Assembly (NCBI RefSeq): GCF_003265705.1
Contig: NW_020312775.1
Location: 8,342,075-8,406,074 of the forward strand
Reading direction: 5' to 3'
Source of the DNA: Callorhinus ursinus
Lineage: Eukaryota > Chordata > Mammalia > Carnivora > Otariidae
DNA length: 64,000 nucleotides
Position 1 is the first letter of the stretch, and each line of letters starts with the position of its first letter. The notes under the pieces are model-generated. The model made no database searches, was not told the DNA's origin, and was given only the letters and a program-made list of their open reading frames with translations. Below are positions 1 to 10,129 of this stretch, in pieces. Made by a program: the position numbers and the translations under genes.

Positions 1-140
1 AATATTGTAATAACATTGTATGGTGACAGATGGTGAGTACACTTATGATGAGCACTGAGTAATGTATAAAATTATTGAATCAGTATGTTTGTACAACTAA
101 AACTGACATAACTCTATATGTCATTTATACTTAAATATTT
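1..140 (+). mobile_element. L1 3'-terminal fragment
   Basis: Sense-strand 3' tip of an older L1: a 'gtacaactaaaactgacata' to 'tatgtcatttatacttaaat' run typical of L1 3' UTR ends in carnivores and ungulates, followed by an A-rich stretch. The rest of the element lies outside the window to the left. Only about 140 bp are visible, so no subfamily can be given. Confidence 0.6.
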
Positions 141-278
141 TTTAAAAGTGGTCTTTGAATATTGATGCATCCCTTCACCTATAAAATACATACCTAAATA
201 TTTTATTAATTTCCGTGGGTGAGATGTCTGCAAGGATTGATAAGGTCTCACATAGTGAAGGAGTTAATCACCATTTTT

Positions 279-480
279 TAAAAAGATTTATTTATTTATT
301 TTAGAGAGTGCAAGCATGGGGCAGGTAGGAGCAGAAGGAGAAGGAGAAAGAGAATCTCAAGCAGACTCCCCATTTGAGTGCAGAGCCCAAAGGGGAGCTC
401 CATCTCACAACCCTGAGATCATGACCTGAGCCAAAATCAAGAGTTGGATGCTTAACCAACTGAGCCACCCAGGTGCCCCT
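279..480 (-). mobile_element. Can-SINE (upstream copy of a tandem pair)
   Basis: Reverse-oriented tRNA-Lys-derived SINE: TTTAAAAAGATTTATTT tail complement at the left, GCAGACTCCCC, 'gagatcatgacctgagcc' and the head complement ending GAGCCACCCAGGTGCCCC at 480. It directly abuts a second SINE at 481 and the pair shares one target-site duplication (TCACCATTTTT at 268-278 and 613-623). Confidence 0.9.
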
Positions 481-612
481 GTTTTTTGTTTTTTAAATAG
501 GTTCTATGCCCAGTGTGGAGCCCAACACAGGGCTTGAACTCACAACCTGTGTTCAAGACCTGAGTTGATATCAAGAGTCAGATGCTTAACTGACTGAGCC
601 ACCCAGGCACCC
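481..612 (-). mobile_element. Can-SINE, partial (downstream copy of a tandem pair)
   Basis: Second reverse-oriented SINE: T-rich tail complement, 'gtggagcccaacacagggct', GTGTTCAAGACCTGAG, and a head ending GAGCCACCCAGGCACCC. It lacks much of the 3' CT-rich region. It is flanked on the right by TCACCATTTTT (613-623), the same duplicated target that precedes the first SINE. Confidence 0.85.
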
Positions 613-708
613 TCACCATTTTTCAGTGAGAAATAAAAGAGGGGGTTATTGCCAGTCCTCAGAGTTAAAGAGGGCAAACTGTTCAGATAATGTCCCTTCT
701 TACATGTC

Positions 709-723
709 AAAAAAAAAAAAAAA
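709..723 (+). repeat. A-rich run
   Basis: Fifteen consecutive A residues after CATGTC. It could be the tail of an unrecognised retroposon, but the sequence upstream (624-708) is not one I can assign. Confidence 0.6.
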
Positions 724-784
724 GGTCAAGGAATAATAGTAGGTGCTGTTTTAAATCTTTGCTAATGTCCTGATACTGGCCCAA

Positions 785-955
785 TTGTTTGACGTACATT
801 ATTGAATTTAATCCTTCCAACAGCCCTAAGCAGCAGGTACAGTAGTATCATCTCCATTTTACTGATGAGAAAACCAAAACTTAGAGAAATTAACTAGTTT
901 GTCCACTTTTCTATAATTAGTAAGAACTGAAATAAAATTCAAACATGGGTATGCA
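785..955 (+). mobile_element. MIR SINE, ancient
   Basis: Matches the MIR core pattern: 'attgaatttaatccttccaa' then 'cagccctaagcagcaggtac', 'ctccattttactgatgagaa', 'cttagagaaattaactagtt' and a terminal 'ttcaaacatgggtatgc'. Diverged and without target-site duplications, as expected for a pre-eutherian element. Confidence 0.75.
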
Positions 956-1553
956 TGTTTACAAAGCCCATGTTTTTAGGCACTGTGTATGTTAACTGTC
1001 TCCTGAAAGTAAAACTGAATTCAATGGAGAGGAGCAAATGCAGAATTAATTCTTTCAAATTCACATAGAAATGGAATTGGATGGTCAGAATTTAGAGATA
1101 CTCTGTGGTCTCCCTGACTCCATCCCAGTTTTTTTTTTCTTTTTCTTTTTGGCAATTCAAAAGCAGTCTCTGAATCTCCTATTTGAGCATGACTTAAACC
1201 ATTAGCTTCTCATTTTGAAATATTTAGAAAGAAGGAATGAGAAACTAAGGGAAGTCTTTTCTGATAAATCCTTGTCTCATACTTAAAATAATCTTCAAAA
1301 TTATTTGCTCTGAGGCTTAGTATGCACAAGGTTAGCTGACTGGATCGAGGGTGCTGAAGCCCCAAAGAAACAAGTAGGCCCTCAAATTTCTTAGGAATTG
1401 TGTAAGATGCCAAATGACTGAAATGTAGTGTCATTATGGGTGTTTCCAAACATGGTCTAGATATAAAAGGTTTGAATTTGTTATAAATATTAGATTCTAT
1501 GTCTACTTCTCTTATTTTTATATTGTCCTTTGAAGCTTTGTGTCTCTAGGGGT

Positions 1554-1585
<32 letters not shown>

Positions 1586-1921
1586 ATATTTCCAAAAGGT
1601 TATTTTGCATTTTGAGCTTGGGGTTCAAATAACCTTTTTAGTACCTGAAAATCAAAAATGGTTTTTGATCTTCCGTCTGTGTCTCTTATGTACTTATTCG
1701 CTCAGATGGAAGTTCTCAAGGTAATCTAGTTCAATATAATTTTTTTTCTGTTGATATTGAGACAACTCTGCTAAACAAGGCTTACTATCTTTACAGAGGG
1801 AAAAATGTAGAAAGAAACTGTTATGTAGAACTGGAGATCTGTTTTCCAACTCTGCTACCTACTACCTGTATGAGCTTGGGAAATAATAACTACTACAGCT
1901 GACTGAAGGTCTGCTGAATAC
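956..1921. other. Unique intronic sequence with a (TG)n tract
   Basis: No gene or interspersed repeat recognised apart from a (TG)n microsatellite at 1557-1585. Frames are short, and the 79-codon minus-strand frame at 1210-1449 has no family resemblance. Confidence 0.5.
1557..1585. repeat. (TG)n microsatellite
   Basis: About 14 uninterrupted TG units. Confidence 0.97.
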
Positions 1922-1938
1922 AAAGCCCTGTGCTCTTT

Positions 1939-2121
1939 TCTTAAGCTTTTATTTATTTATTTGAGGGAGAGAGAAAAAGCATGCATGTACAAGCACGGTG
2001 AGAGTGTGAAGCAGACTCCCCTCTCAGCAGGGAGCCTGATGCAGGGCTCCATCCCAGGACCCTGAGATCATCACCTGAGCCAAAGGCAGTCACTTAACTG
2101 GCTGAGTCACCCAAGCACCCC
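1939..2121 (-). mobile_element. Can-SINE
   Basis: Reverse-oriented SINE with a TTTATTTATTTATTTGAGGGAGAG tail complement, 'gcagactcccctctcagcag' and a head ending GAGTCACCCAAGCACCCC. Flanking duplication AAAGCCCTGTGCTCTTT (1922-1938) and AAAACCCTGTGCTTTTT (2122-2138), two mismatches. Confidence 0.9.
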
Positions 2122-2309
2122 AAAACCCTGTGCTTTTTTTTCCTTTTTCGATTTTAATAAATAAATAATTGATCATAACCCCACTCTCACCATTCTAATC
2201 TTTGAATTTCAGCTCCAGTGTCATGACCAACCAGAAATCTTTCCTGATTTCCATTCCCAGTTAAATGAAATTACTATGTTTTTTCCTCATTTTTAAAAAT
2301 TTGCACTTT

Positions 2310-2891
2310 TTTCATAAAATATTTTTAATTGTGGTAAAATACACACAGCCTGAAATTTACTGTTTTAATTTTACAGTTAATAGTAATAAGTACATTCATA
2401 TTGTTATGCAACCATCACCACAATACAAACTCTTTTCATCTTGCAAAACAGTATCTTTTCATCTTACCAACCTGCAACTCTATACCCATTCAATGGTAAA
2501 TCTATATTCTTCCCTTTTCCCCAATGCCTGTCAACTACCACTCTACTTTGTCTCTATAAATTTGACAACACTAGCTAACTTATAAAAGTTGAATGATACG
2601 GTATTTATCTTTTTGTAACTGTTCTAATTCACATAGAATAATGTCTCAAGGTTAATCCATGTTGTAGCATATGTCAGAATTCTCTCCCTTCTCAAGATTG
2701 AATAATATTCTATTGTGTTTACATATCACATATTGATGATCTAGTTATCTAATAGACACTTGTGTTCCTTCCATGATTTACCTATTGTGGATGATGCTAC
2801 TATAAACATGAATATATAAACACTTTGAGTTAATCCTGCTCCCAATTCTTTTGAGTACATATCTAAAAGTGGAATTGCTGGATCATTTGGT
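2310..2891 (-). mobile_element. Old L1 3' end (left part), minus strand
   Basis: On the plus strand this reads as the reverse complement of an old mammalian L1 3' region: TAATTGTGGTAAAATACACACA, 'tatgcaaccatcaccacaat', 'caaccatcaccacaatacaa', 'agaataatgtctcaaggtta' and 'aaaagtggaattgctggatc'. The element is cut at about 2892 by a SINE and resumes at 3144. Divergence is high and indels are many, so it is among the oldest L1s here. Confidence 0.85.
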
Positions 2892-2966
2892 GATTTTATT
2901 TTATTACTTTATTTTATTTTATTTTATTTTATTTTATTTTATTTTATTTTATTTTATTTTATTTTA
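2892..2966. repeat. (TTTTA)n microsatellite, SINE tail
   Basis: About 14 units of ATTTT. It directly abuts the 3' end of the reverse-oriented SINE at 2967-3143 and is best read as that SINE's expanded A-rich tail. Confidence 0.95.
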
Positions 2967-3143
2967 TAAGACTTATTTATTTATTGTAGAGGGTAGGGGC
3001 AAAGGGAGATGGAAAGAATCCCCAAGCAGACTCCCCACTGAGTGCAGAGCCTGACTTGAGGCTCAATCCCAGGAACCTGAAATCATGACCCAAGGCAAAA
3101 TCAAGAGTCAGACACCCAACTGACTAAGTCATCCAGACGCACC
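2967..3143 (-). mobile_element. Can-SINE inserted in old L1
   Basis: Reverse-oriented SINE: 'gacttatttatttattgtag', 'caagcagactccccactgag', 'aaatcatgacccaaggcaaa', head 'taagtcatccagacgcacc'. It interrupts the old L1 whose two parts lie at 2310-2891 and 3144-3307. Heavily diverged. Confidence 0.85.
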
Positions 3144-3307
3144 TTATTACTAGTTTTTTTTTTTTTAGGATGCAGCATACTATGCTCCACAGTGTCTATA
3201 TCATTTTAAATTCCCAACCAAAGTGCACAACTTTTCCAATTTTTCCACATCTGTAACAAAAATTATTATATTCTATTTTTTCTTGGTAGTAGTCATCCAA
3301 ATGGGTT
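3144..3307 (-). mobile_element. Old L1 3' end (right part)
   Basis: Continuation of the L1 at 2310-2891: antisense to the end of ORF2 ('gctccacagtgtctatatca', 'aaattcccaaccaaagtgca', 'ccaatttttccacatctgta', 'ggtagtagtcatccaaatgg'). It ends where the next L1 tail starts. Confidence 0.8.
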
Positions 3308-3326
3308 TATTTATGTTGTGTTATGT

Positions 3327-3373
3327 CATTTCATTTCATTTCATTTCATTTCATTTCATTTCATTTCATTTCA
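3327..3373. repeat. (TTTCA)n microsatellite, L1 tail
   Basis: About nine units of ATTTC directly preceding the 3' UTR of the minus-strand L1 that begins at 3374; probably its mutated and expanded A-rich tail. Confidence 0.9.
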
Positions 3374-3749
3374 GTGGAGTTAATATATAGTGTTATATTA
3401 GTTTCAGGTGTAAAATATAGTCATTCAGCAGTTCTGTACATCACACAGTGCTCATCATGAATAGTGCACTCCTTAATCCTCTTTGCCTGTTTCACCCATC
3501 TTCCGATCTTCCTCCTGGTAACTATCAGCTTGTTCTCTATAGTTAAGAATCTCTTCCTTGGTTTGTCTCACTCTTTCTCTCTCTTTTTTTTTTTCTTTGC
3601 TCATTCGATTTGTTTTTCAAGTTCCACATATAAGTGAAATATTGTATTTTTCTTTCTCTGACTGATTTGTTTAATATTATACTCTAGTTCCATCCATGTC
3701 ATTATAAATGTCAAGATTTCATTCTTTCCTATGAATAAATAATATCCCA

Positions 3750-3750
3750 T

Positions 3751-3818
<68 letters not shown>
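3750..3818. repeat. (TA)n microsatellite inside L1
   Basis: Nearly pure TA with one ACACA interruption. It sits at the L1 position where a TATATATA-prone stretch normally follows the 'attactcagccat' region, and similar expansions occur at the same L1 position at 9324-9385. Confidence 0.97.
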
Positions 3819-3819
<1 letters not shown>

Positions 3820-4105
3820 TCCCAAATCTTCCTTATCCATTCATCTATTAATGGACACTTGGGCTGCTTCCATAATTTGGCTATTGTCAAAAATGCTGCC
3901 ATAAACATAGGGGTGCATGTACGCCTTTGAATTAGTAGTTTTGTAGTTATTTAGTAAATACCCAGTAGTGTGATTCCTGAATCATAGGGTAGTTCTATTT
4001 TTAATTTTTTTACTATTTTCCAGAGTGGATGTACCAGTTTACATTCCCACCAACAGTTCAAGAGGGTCCTTTTTCTCCATATCCTTGCCAACACTTATTA
4101 TTTCT

Positions 4106-4139
4106 TGTGTGTGTGTGTGTGTGTGTATGTGTGTGTGTT
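4106..4139. repeat. (TG)n microsatellite inside L1
   Basis: TG repeat with one TATG interruption within the L1 ORF2 remnant. Confidence 0.95.
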
Positions 4140-5954
4140 ACCCATTCTGATAAGTGTGAGGTAATATCTCATTATAGTTTTGATTTGCATTTCCTTGATA
4201 ATCAGTGATGTTCAGCATGTTTGCATGTGTCTGTTGTCCATCTTCTGGATGTCTTCTTTGGAAAATATCTATTCATATATCTTTTATCCGTTTTTAATTG
4301 GATTATTCATTTTTTGGGTGTTGAGTTTGATAAGTTCTTTATATATTTTGGATACTAACCCTTTTTCAGTTATGTCATTTGCAAATATCTTCTTCCATTC
4401 AGTAGGTTGCCTTTTAATTTTGTTGTTTCCTTCACTGCACAGGTTTTTTTTATTTTGATGAAGTCTCAACAGTTTATTTCTACTTTTATTTCCCTTGCCT
4501 TAAGAGACATATCTAGAAAGAAATTGCTAAGACCGATGTCAAGGAAGTCATTTTCTGTGTTCTCTTCTAGGATTTTTATGGCTTTAGGATTCACACTAAG
4601 GTTTTTAATTCATTTTGAATTTATTTTTGTGTATGGTGTAAGAAAGTGGTCCAATTTCATTCTTTTGCATTTAGCTGACCAGTTTTCCCAACACCATTCA
4701 TTGAAAAGACAAGTCTTTTTCCCATTGAATATTCTTTCCTGCTTTGTTGAAGATTAATTGACCACATAACTGTGTGGTCATTTCTGGGTTTTCTATTCTG
4801 TTCTATTGATCCAAGTGTATATTTTGTGCCAGTATAATACTATTTTGTTTACTACAGCTCTGTAATATAAATTGAAGTCTGGAAATGTGATGCTTCCAGC
4901 TTTGCTTTTCTTTTTCAAGATTGCTTTGGCTATTCAGTGTTTTTTTTTGGTTCCATGTAAATATTAGGGTTGTTTTAGTTCTGTGACAAATGCTGATGGT
5001 ATTTTGAGAAGCATTGTATTAAATCTGTAGATTGCTTTTTGTAGTATGGACATTTAACAATATTTTTTTTCTTCCAATCCATGAGCATTGAATATCTTTC
5101 CATTTCATTGTGTTGTCTTCAACGTTTTATAGTTTTCAGAGTACAGACCTTTCACCTCTTTGGTTAAATTTATTGCTAGGTATATTATTGGTTTTTGTGC
5201 AATTATAAATGTTATTGTTTTCTTAATTTGTCTTTCTGCTACTTCATTATTAGTGTATAGAAATGCAACAGATTTCTGCATATTGATTTTGTATCTTTCA
5301 ACTCTACTAAATTCATTTATCAGTTCTATTATTCTTTTGGTGGTCTCTTTAGGATTTTCTATATATAGTATCATATCATCTGCAAATAGAGAAAAGTTTT
5401 ACTTTTTCCCTACAAGTTTGGATGGTTTATATTTCTTTTTGTTGTCTCTCATTGTTCTGGCTAGGACTTCCATTACCATGTTGAATAAAAATGGTGAGAG
5501 TGGACATTGTTTTCTCCTTCCTAACTTTAGTGGAAAGCTGTTAGTTTTTCCCCATTGAGTATCATGTTAGTTGTGAATTTTTCATATATGGCCTATCTTA
5601 TGTTGAGGTACATTCCTTCTAACCCTACTTTGTTGAGGGTCTTTATCAAAAATTGATGTTGTACTGTGTCAAATGCTTTTTCTGCATCTATTGAGGTGAT
5701 CATATAGTTCTTGTCATTTGTCTTATTGATCTGATGTATCATATTTGATTTGCCTATATTGAACCACCTTGCATCCCCAAAATAAATCCCACTTGATGGT
5801 GGTGAATGATTTTTTTAATGTATTGTTATTATTTTTTGCTAGTACTTTATTGAGGATTTTTGTAACTTTTGTAGTTTTTCATCAGCAATATTGCTCTGTA
5901 TTTCTCCTTTTTTGTTTTCTTCATCTGGTTTTGGTATAAAAGTGATACTGACCT

Positions 5955-6144
5955 TGGGGCGCCTGGGTGGCTCAGTCGTTAAGCATGTGCCTTCGGCTCA
6001 GGTCTGGTCCCAGGGTCCTGGGATCTAGCCCTGCATCAGGCTCCCTGCTCTGCGGGAAGCCTGCTTCTCCCTCTCCCACTCCCCCTGCTTGTGATCCCTC
6101 TCTCGCTGTGTCTCTCTCTGTCAAGTAAATAAAATCTTAAAAAA
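5955..6144 (+). mobile_element. Can-SINE, CCTGCATC/CGGGAAGCCTGC subtype
   Basis: Plus-strand SINE: GGGGCGCCTGGGTGGCTCAG head, 'cagggtcctgggatctagcc' body, TCTCCCTCTCCCACTCCCCC, AAGTAAATAAAATCTT tail. Perfect target-site duplication AAAAGTGATACTGACCT at 5938-5954 and 6145-6161, inside L1 ORF2. Confidence 0.97.
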
Positions 6145-6679
6145 AAAAGTGATACTGACCTCATAATGATACTGACCTAATAGAATGAAGTTGGAAGTTT
6201 TCTTTTTCAATGTTTTGAATAGTTTGAGTAGAATGTATATTCACTTTTCTTTAAATGTTTGGTACAATTCGCCTGTGAAGCTGGACTTTTCTTTGTTGGG
6301 GGATTTTGATTACTGACTCAATTTCCTTGCTGCGAACTGGTATGTTCAAATTTTCTATATTTTCCTACTTCAGTTTTAGTAGAATATGTATTTCTAGGAA
6401 TTTATCCATTTTTTTAGGATGTGTAATTTGTTTGCATATAGTTTTTTTATAACGTTCTATTACATTTGTTTGTATTTCTGTGGTATTGTTTGTTATGTCT
6501 CCTCTTTCATTGGTGACTTTGTTTATTTGAGTCTTCTCTCTCTCCTTTTTTTTTTTTTTTTTTGAAGAGTCTGCTTGGAGGTTTATCGATTTTGTTGATG
6601 TTTTCATTGAACCAGCTTCTAGTTTCTTGGTCTGTTCTATTGATATTTTAGGCTGTATATCATTTATTTCTGCTCTAAT

Positions 6680-6870
6680 ATTTTTTAAAGATTTTATTTA
6701 TTTATTTGACAGAGAGAGAGAGCACACAAGTAGAGCAGCAGTCAGAGGGAGAGGGAAAAGAAGGTTACTTGCTGAGCAGAGAGCCTGATGCAGGGCTCAG
6801 TCCCAGGATGCTGGGATCATGACCTGAGCTGAAGGCAGATGCTTAACTGACTGAGCCACCCAGGTGCCCC
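6680..6870 (-). mobile_element. Can-SINE inserted in L1
   Basis: Reverse-oriented SINE with AAAGATTTTATTTATTTATTTGACAG at its 3' side and GAGCCACCCAGGTGCCCC at its 5' end. Perfect duplication TCTGCTCTAAT at 6669-6679 and 6871-6881. Confidence 0.96.
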
Positions 6871-7290
6871 TCTGCTCTAATTTTTATTAGTTCCTTACTT
6901 CTGCTGGTTCTGAGTTTGTTTTTTTTTTTTATAGCTCTTTTAGGTGTAAATTTATGTTGTTCATGTGAGCTTTTTCCTGCTTCATAAGGCAGGCCTGTAT
7001 TGCTATAAAGTTCCCTTTAGGAACCACTTTTGCTTCATCCCCCAAATTTTGAACCATTGTTTTCAATCTCATTTGTTTCCATGTATTTTTTTTCAATTTC
7101 TTCTTTGATTTCATGGTTGACCCATTCTTTGTTTAGTAAAATGTTATTTAACCTCCATGTATTTGTGCTCTTCCCAGATTTGTCTTACTGTTTTGTTTCT
7201 AATTTTATAGCCTTATATCAGAAAAGATGCAATGATGTTGTGTAAAAGATGTATGATGTTGATCTTTTTTAATTTGTTAAGAATTGTTTT

Positions 7291-7494
7291 GGGGCACCTG
7301 GGTGAATCAGTTGGTTAAGTGTCTGCCTTCAGCTCAGGTCATGATCCCAGAGTCCAAGGATCCAGGTCTTCATTGGGCTCCCTGCTCTGTGGGGAGTCTA
7401 CTTCTCCCTCTGCCCTTCACCCTGCTTGTGCTCTTTCTCACTTACTCTCTCTCTCTCAAATTAACTAACAAACTAATTAATTAATTAATTAATT
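7291..7494 (+). mobile_element. Can-SINE inserted in L1
   Basis: Plus-strand SINE: GGGGCACCTGGGTGAATCAG head, CTGCTCTGTGGGGAGTCTAC, CT-rich stretch and an AATT-repeat tail. Duplication AAGAATTGTTTT (7279-7290) and AAAAATTGTTTT (7495-7506). The 66-codon plus-strand frame across it is SINE sequence, not a gene. Confidence 0.95.
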
Positions 7495-7574
7495 AAAAAT
7501 TGTTTTGTGGCTTAATGTGTGATCTATTCTGGAGCATGGTCCATGAGTATTTGAAAAAAATGTGCATTCTGCAA

Positions 7575-8013
7575 GTGGTCGTGAAAAAAAGTCAGGAAAG
7601 CAAGAGTTATATCAAACAAAATAGACTTTAAAACAAAGTCCATAAAAAGAGACAAAGAAGGACACTATATAATAATGAAGGGGACAATCCAATAGGAAGA
7701 TATAACAACTGTAAATATATATATGTACCCAACATAGGAGTACTCAAGTACATAAAACAGCTAATAATAAACATAAAGGAAATAATCAAAAGCAATACAA
7801 TAATAGTAGGGGACTTTAAAACCTCACTTACATCAATGGAGAGATCATTCAATCATAAAATAAATAAACAGTGTCTTTCAATGACACACTGGATTCAATG
7901 GATTTAACAGATATTTTCAGAACATTTCATCCTAAAATAGCAGAATGCACATTCATTTCAAATACTCATGGACCATGCTCCAGAATAGATCACATATTAA
8001 GCCACAAAACAAT
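7575..8013 (+). mobile_element. Inverted endonuclease segment of L1
   Basis: Plus-strand reading gives L1 ORF2 endonuclease-region sequence ('caaaatagactttaaaacaa', 'atagtaggggactttaaaac', 'tggatttaacagatattttc', 'gatcacatattaagccacaa'), opposite to the flanking L1. Its last about 75 bp (7941-8013) are the reverse complement of 7498-7574, giving an inverted repeat around the segment. Consistent with twin priming, or with a later local inversion. Confidence 0.85.
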
Positions 8014-8100
8014 TTTTTTAAGATTTTATTTATTATTTATTTATTTATTTATTTATTTGAAAGAGAGAGAGAGTAAGTGAGAAAGAGCACAAGCAGGGTA
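8014..8100 (-). mobile_element. Can-SINE 3' fragment
   Basis: Only the tail half is present: TTTTTTAAGATTTTATTTATTATTTATTT, GAAAGAGAGAGAGAG, 'agaaagagcacaagcagggt'. The tRNA-like head is missing; the sequence switches abruptly to unrelated DNA at about 8101. Confidence 0.85.
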
Positions 8101-8258
8101 AAGCCTTTGGTCGTGCTCTCAGGTTTATTGAATCAGATGTGAGTAATATCTGGTTGTAAAGGTGAGACAAAATGAGCTTAGGGTCCTCCTATTTCGACAT
8201 CTTGTACTGCCTCTCCCATCCTGACAATCACTTCTTTTTCATGTTACTCATTCAAACA
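8101..8258 (-). mobile_element. Displaced L1 5'-end-like segment (duplicate of 12146-12290)
   Basis: From about 8127 the sequence 'ttattgaatcagatgtgagt' to 'catcctgacaatcacttctt' is about 90% identical to 12156-12290, in the same orientation, where it follows an L1 5' UTR. Here it is wedged between a SINE fragment and the start of L1 endonuclease sequence, so it is out of its usual order. Confidence 0.7.
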
Positions 8259-8635
8259 CCACGTGCATGATAGATGTTCCTCCATCCCCTCACTTTCAAT
8301 GTGCAGGTGTCTTTAGGTCCAAAATGAGTCTGTTGTAGGCAATATACACATGTCTTTTTTTTTTTAATATACCCTGTCTCCCTATGTCTTTTGATTGGAG
8401 CATTTAGTCTATTTACATTGAAAGAATCATTGGTAGATATGTATTTGTTGCCATTTTGTTTGTTTCGTGGTTGCTTTTGTAGATTTTCTCTGATCTGTTC
8501 TTTTCTTTCTTTCATGGTTTGCTGGTTTTCTTTAGCAACATATTTGGGTTCCTTACTCTTTATTCTTTTCATATTTGTTATTTTTTTAATCTGTCATTAC
8601 CATTCACTTTATTTTTTTGTGTTTTTTTTAAAAGA

Positions 8636-9341
8636 TTTTCTTTTTTCTTTAATTTTTATTGATATGTTAATCATCATACATTACATCATTAATTTTTTTA
8701 CATTATTAATTTTTGATGTAGTGTTCCATGATCCTTTTTTTAAATTTTTTTATTGTTATATTAATCACCATATATTACATTATTAGTTTTTGATGTAGTG
8801 TTCCATGATTCATTGTTTGTGCATAACACCCAGTGCTCCATGCCGAACGTGCCCTCTTTAATACCCATCACCAGGCTAAACCATACCCCCACCCCCTCCC
8901 CTCTAGAACCCTCAGTTTGTTTTTCAGAGTCCATCGTCTCTTATGGTTCCTCTCCCCCTCCAGTTTCCCCCCTTCATTCTTCCCCTCCTGCTATCTTCTT
9001 TTTTTTTCTTAACATATATTGCATTATTTGTTTCAGAGGTACAGATCTGTGATTCAACAGTCTTACACAATTCACAGTGCTCACCATAGCACATACCTTC
9101 CCCAATGTCTATCACCCAGCCACCCCATCCCTCGCACCTCACCCCCACTCCAGCAACCCTCAGTTTGTTTCCTGAGATTAAGAATTCCTCATATGAGTGA
9201 GGTCATATGATACATGTCTTTCTCTGATTGGTTTATTTCACTCAGCATAACACCCTCCAGTTCCATCCACGTCGTTGCAAATGGCAAGATCTCATTCCTT
9301 TTGATGGCTATATAGTATTCCATTATATATATATAATACTT

Positions 9342-9386
<45 letters not shown>

Positions 9387-9863
9387 TGCTTCTTCTTTAT
9401 CCCTTCATCTGTTGATGGACATCTTGGCTCTTTCCACAGTTTGGCTATTGTGGACATTGCTGCTATAAACGTCGGGGTGCACATACCCCTTTGGATCCCT
9501 ACATTTGTATCTTTGGGGTAAATACCCAGTAGTGCAATTTCTGGATCATATGGTAGTTCTATTTTCAACTTTTTGAGGAACTTCCATACTGTTTTCCAGA
9601 GTGGTTGCACCAGCTTGCATTCCCACCAACAGTGTAGGAGGGTTCCCCTTTCTCCGCATCCCCACCAACATCTGTCATTTCCTGACTTGTTAATTTTAGC
9701 CATTCTGACTGGTGTGAGGTGCTATCTCATTGAGGTTTGGATTTGGATTTCCATGATGCCGAGTGATGTTGAGCACTTTTTCATGTGTTTATTGGCCATC
9801 TGGATGTCTTCTTTGGAAAAAATTTTTGTTCATGTCTTCTGCCCATTTCTTGATTGGATTATC
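8636..9863 (-). mobile_element. Younger 5'-truncated L1 inserted in old L1
   Basis: Carnivore L1 3' UTR ('ttttgatgtagtgttccatg', 'cataacacccagtgctccat', 'tacccatcaccaggctaaac') followed by the antisense end of ORF2, ending near 9863 where old L1 linker resumes. The 3' tip is present twice (about 8640-8736 and 8737-8830), so two L1 tails are stacked. The minus-strand frame at 9323-9703 gives ORF2p C-terminal sequence including '[20 protein letters not shown]'. (TA)n lies at 9324-9385. Confidence 0.88.
9324..9385. repeat. (TA)n microsatellite inside L1
   Basis: TA repeat with one CTTCC interruption at the same L1 position as the repeat at 3750-3818. Confidence 0.96.
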
Positions 9864-10129
9864 TTTATATATAACATCTGCATATAGCAGTCTCAAACTG
9901 ATGGTTGCTTAATTTCAAATTCATTCTTTACGCTTCTCCCTTCCACATTTTAGATATTTGGTATCATCTTTTATATCCTTTTATTTTGTGCTTCTCTTGA
10001 CTGATTTTTACAGATATACTTATTTTTGTTTTTGCTTTTGTATCTCATATTTTTTCTTACTCTTACTTATGTTTTTGTTTTCCAGTCACAGAGTCCACTT
10101 TATCATTTCCTATAGGACTGTTTTAGGGT

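Larger units (their letters stand above)
3601..7574 (-). pseudogene. L1 ORF2 remnant (reverse transcriptase/endonuclease), broken
   Basis: Minus-strand frames spread over this span translate to L1 ORF2p pieces: C-terminal 'MTWMELEYNIKQISQ' near 3700, the FADD-bearing palm near 5380 (the frame at 5105-5374 reads on from it), and upstream fingers and endonuclease pieces. Frameshifts, stops and three SINE insertions separate them. Family knowledge: ORF2p supplies endonuclease and reverse transcriptase for L1 mobility. This copy cannot encode it. Confidence 0.8.
3374..8013 (-). mobile_element. Old L1 with ORF2 and an inverted 5' segment
   Basis: L1 read from 3' to 5' on the plus strand. The 3' UTR is at about 3374-3600, then ORF2 antisense from about 3601 through RNase-H-like and reverse-transcriptase regions to the end of the endonuclease region at 7574. 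The polymerase motif FADD lies at 5375-5386 (minus strand). From 7575 to 8013 the sequence flips and endonuclease-region sequence is in the plus orientation. Three SINEs (5955-6144, 6680-6870, 7291-7494), (TA)n at 3750-3818 and (TG)n at 4106-4139 interrupt it. Many stops and frameshifts make it non-functional. Confidence 0.88.

Noticed and set aside
2851..3054. ORF with repeated FILFY units
   Set aside because: It is the (TTTTA)n microsatellite and the adjoining SINE.
3601..3840. ORFs rich in YIYIYI
   Set aside because: They are translations of (TA)n microsatellites inside L1 (also at 9228-9703, 23206-23397, 42008-42319).
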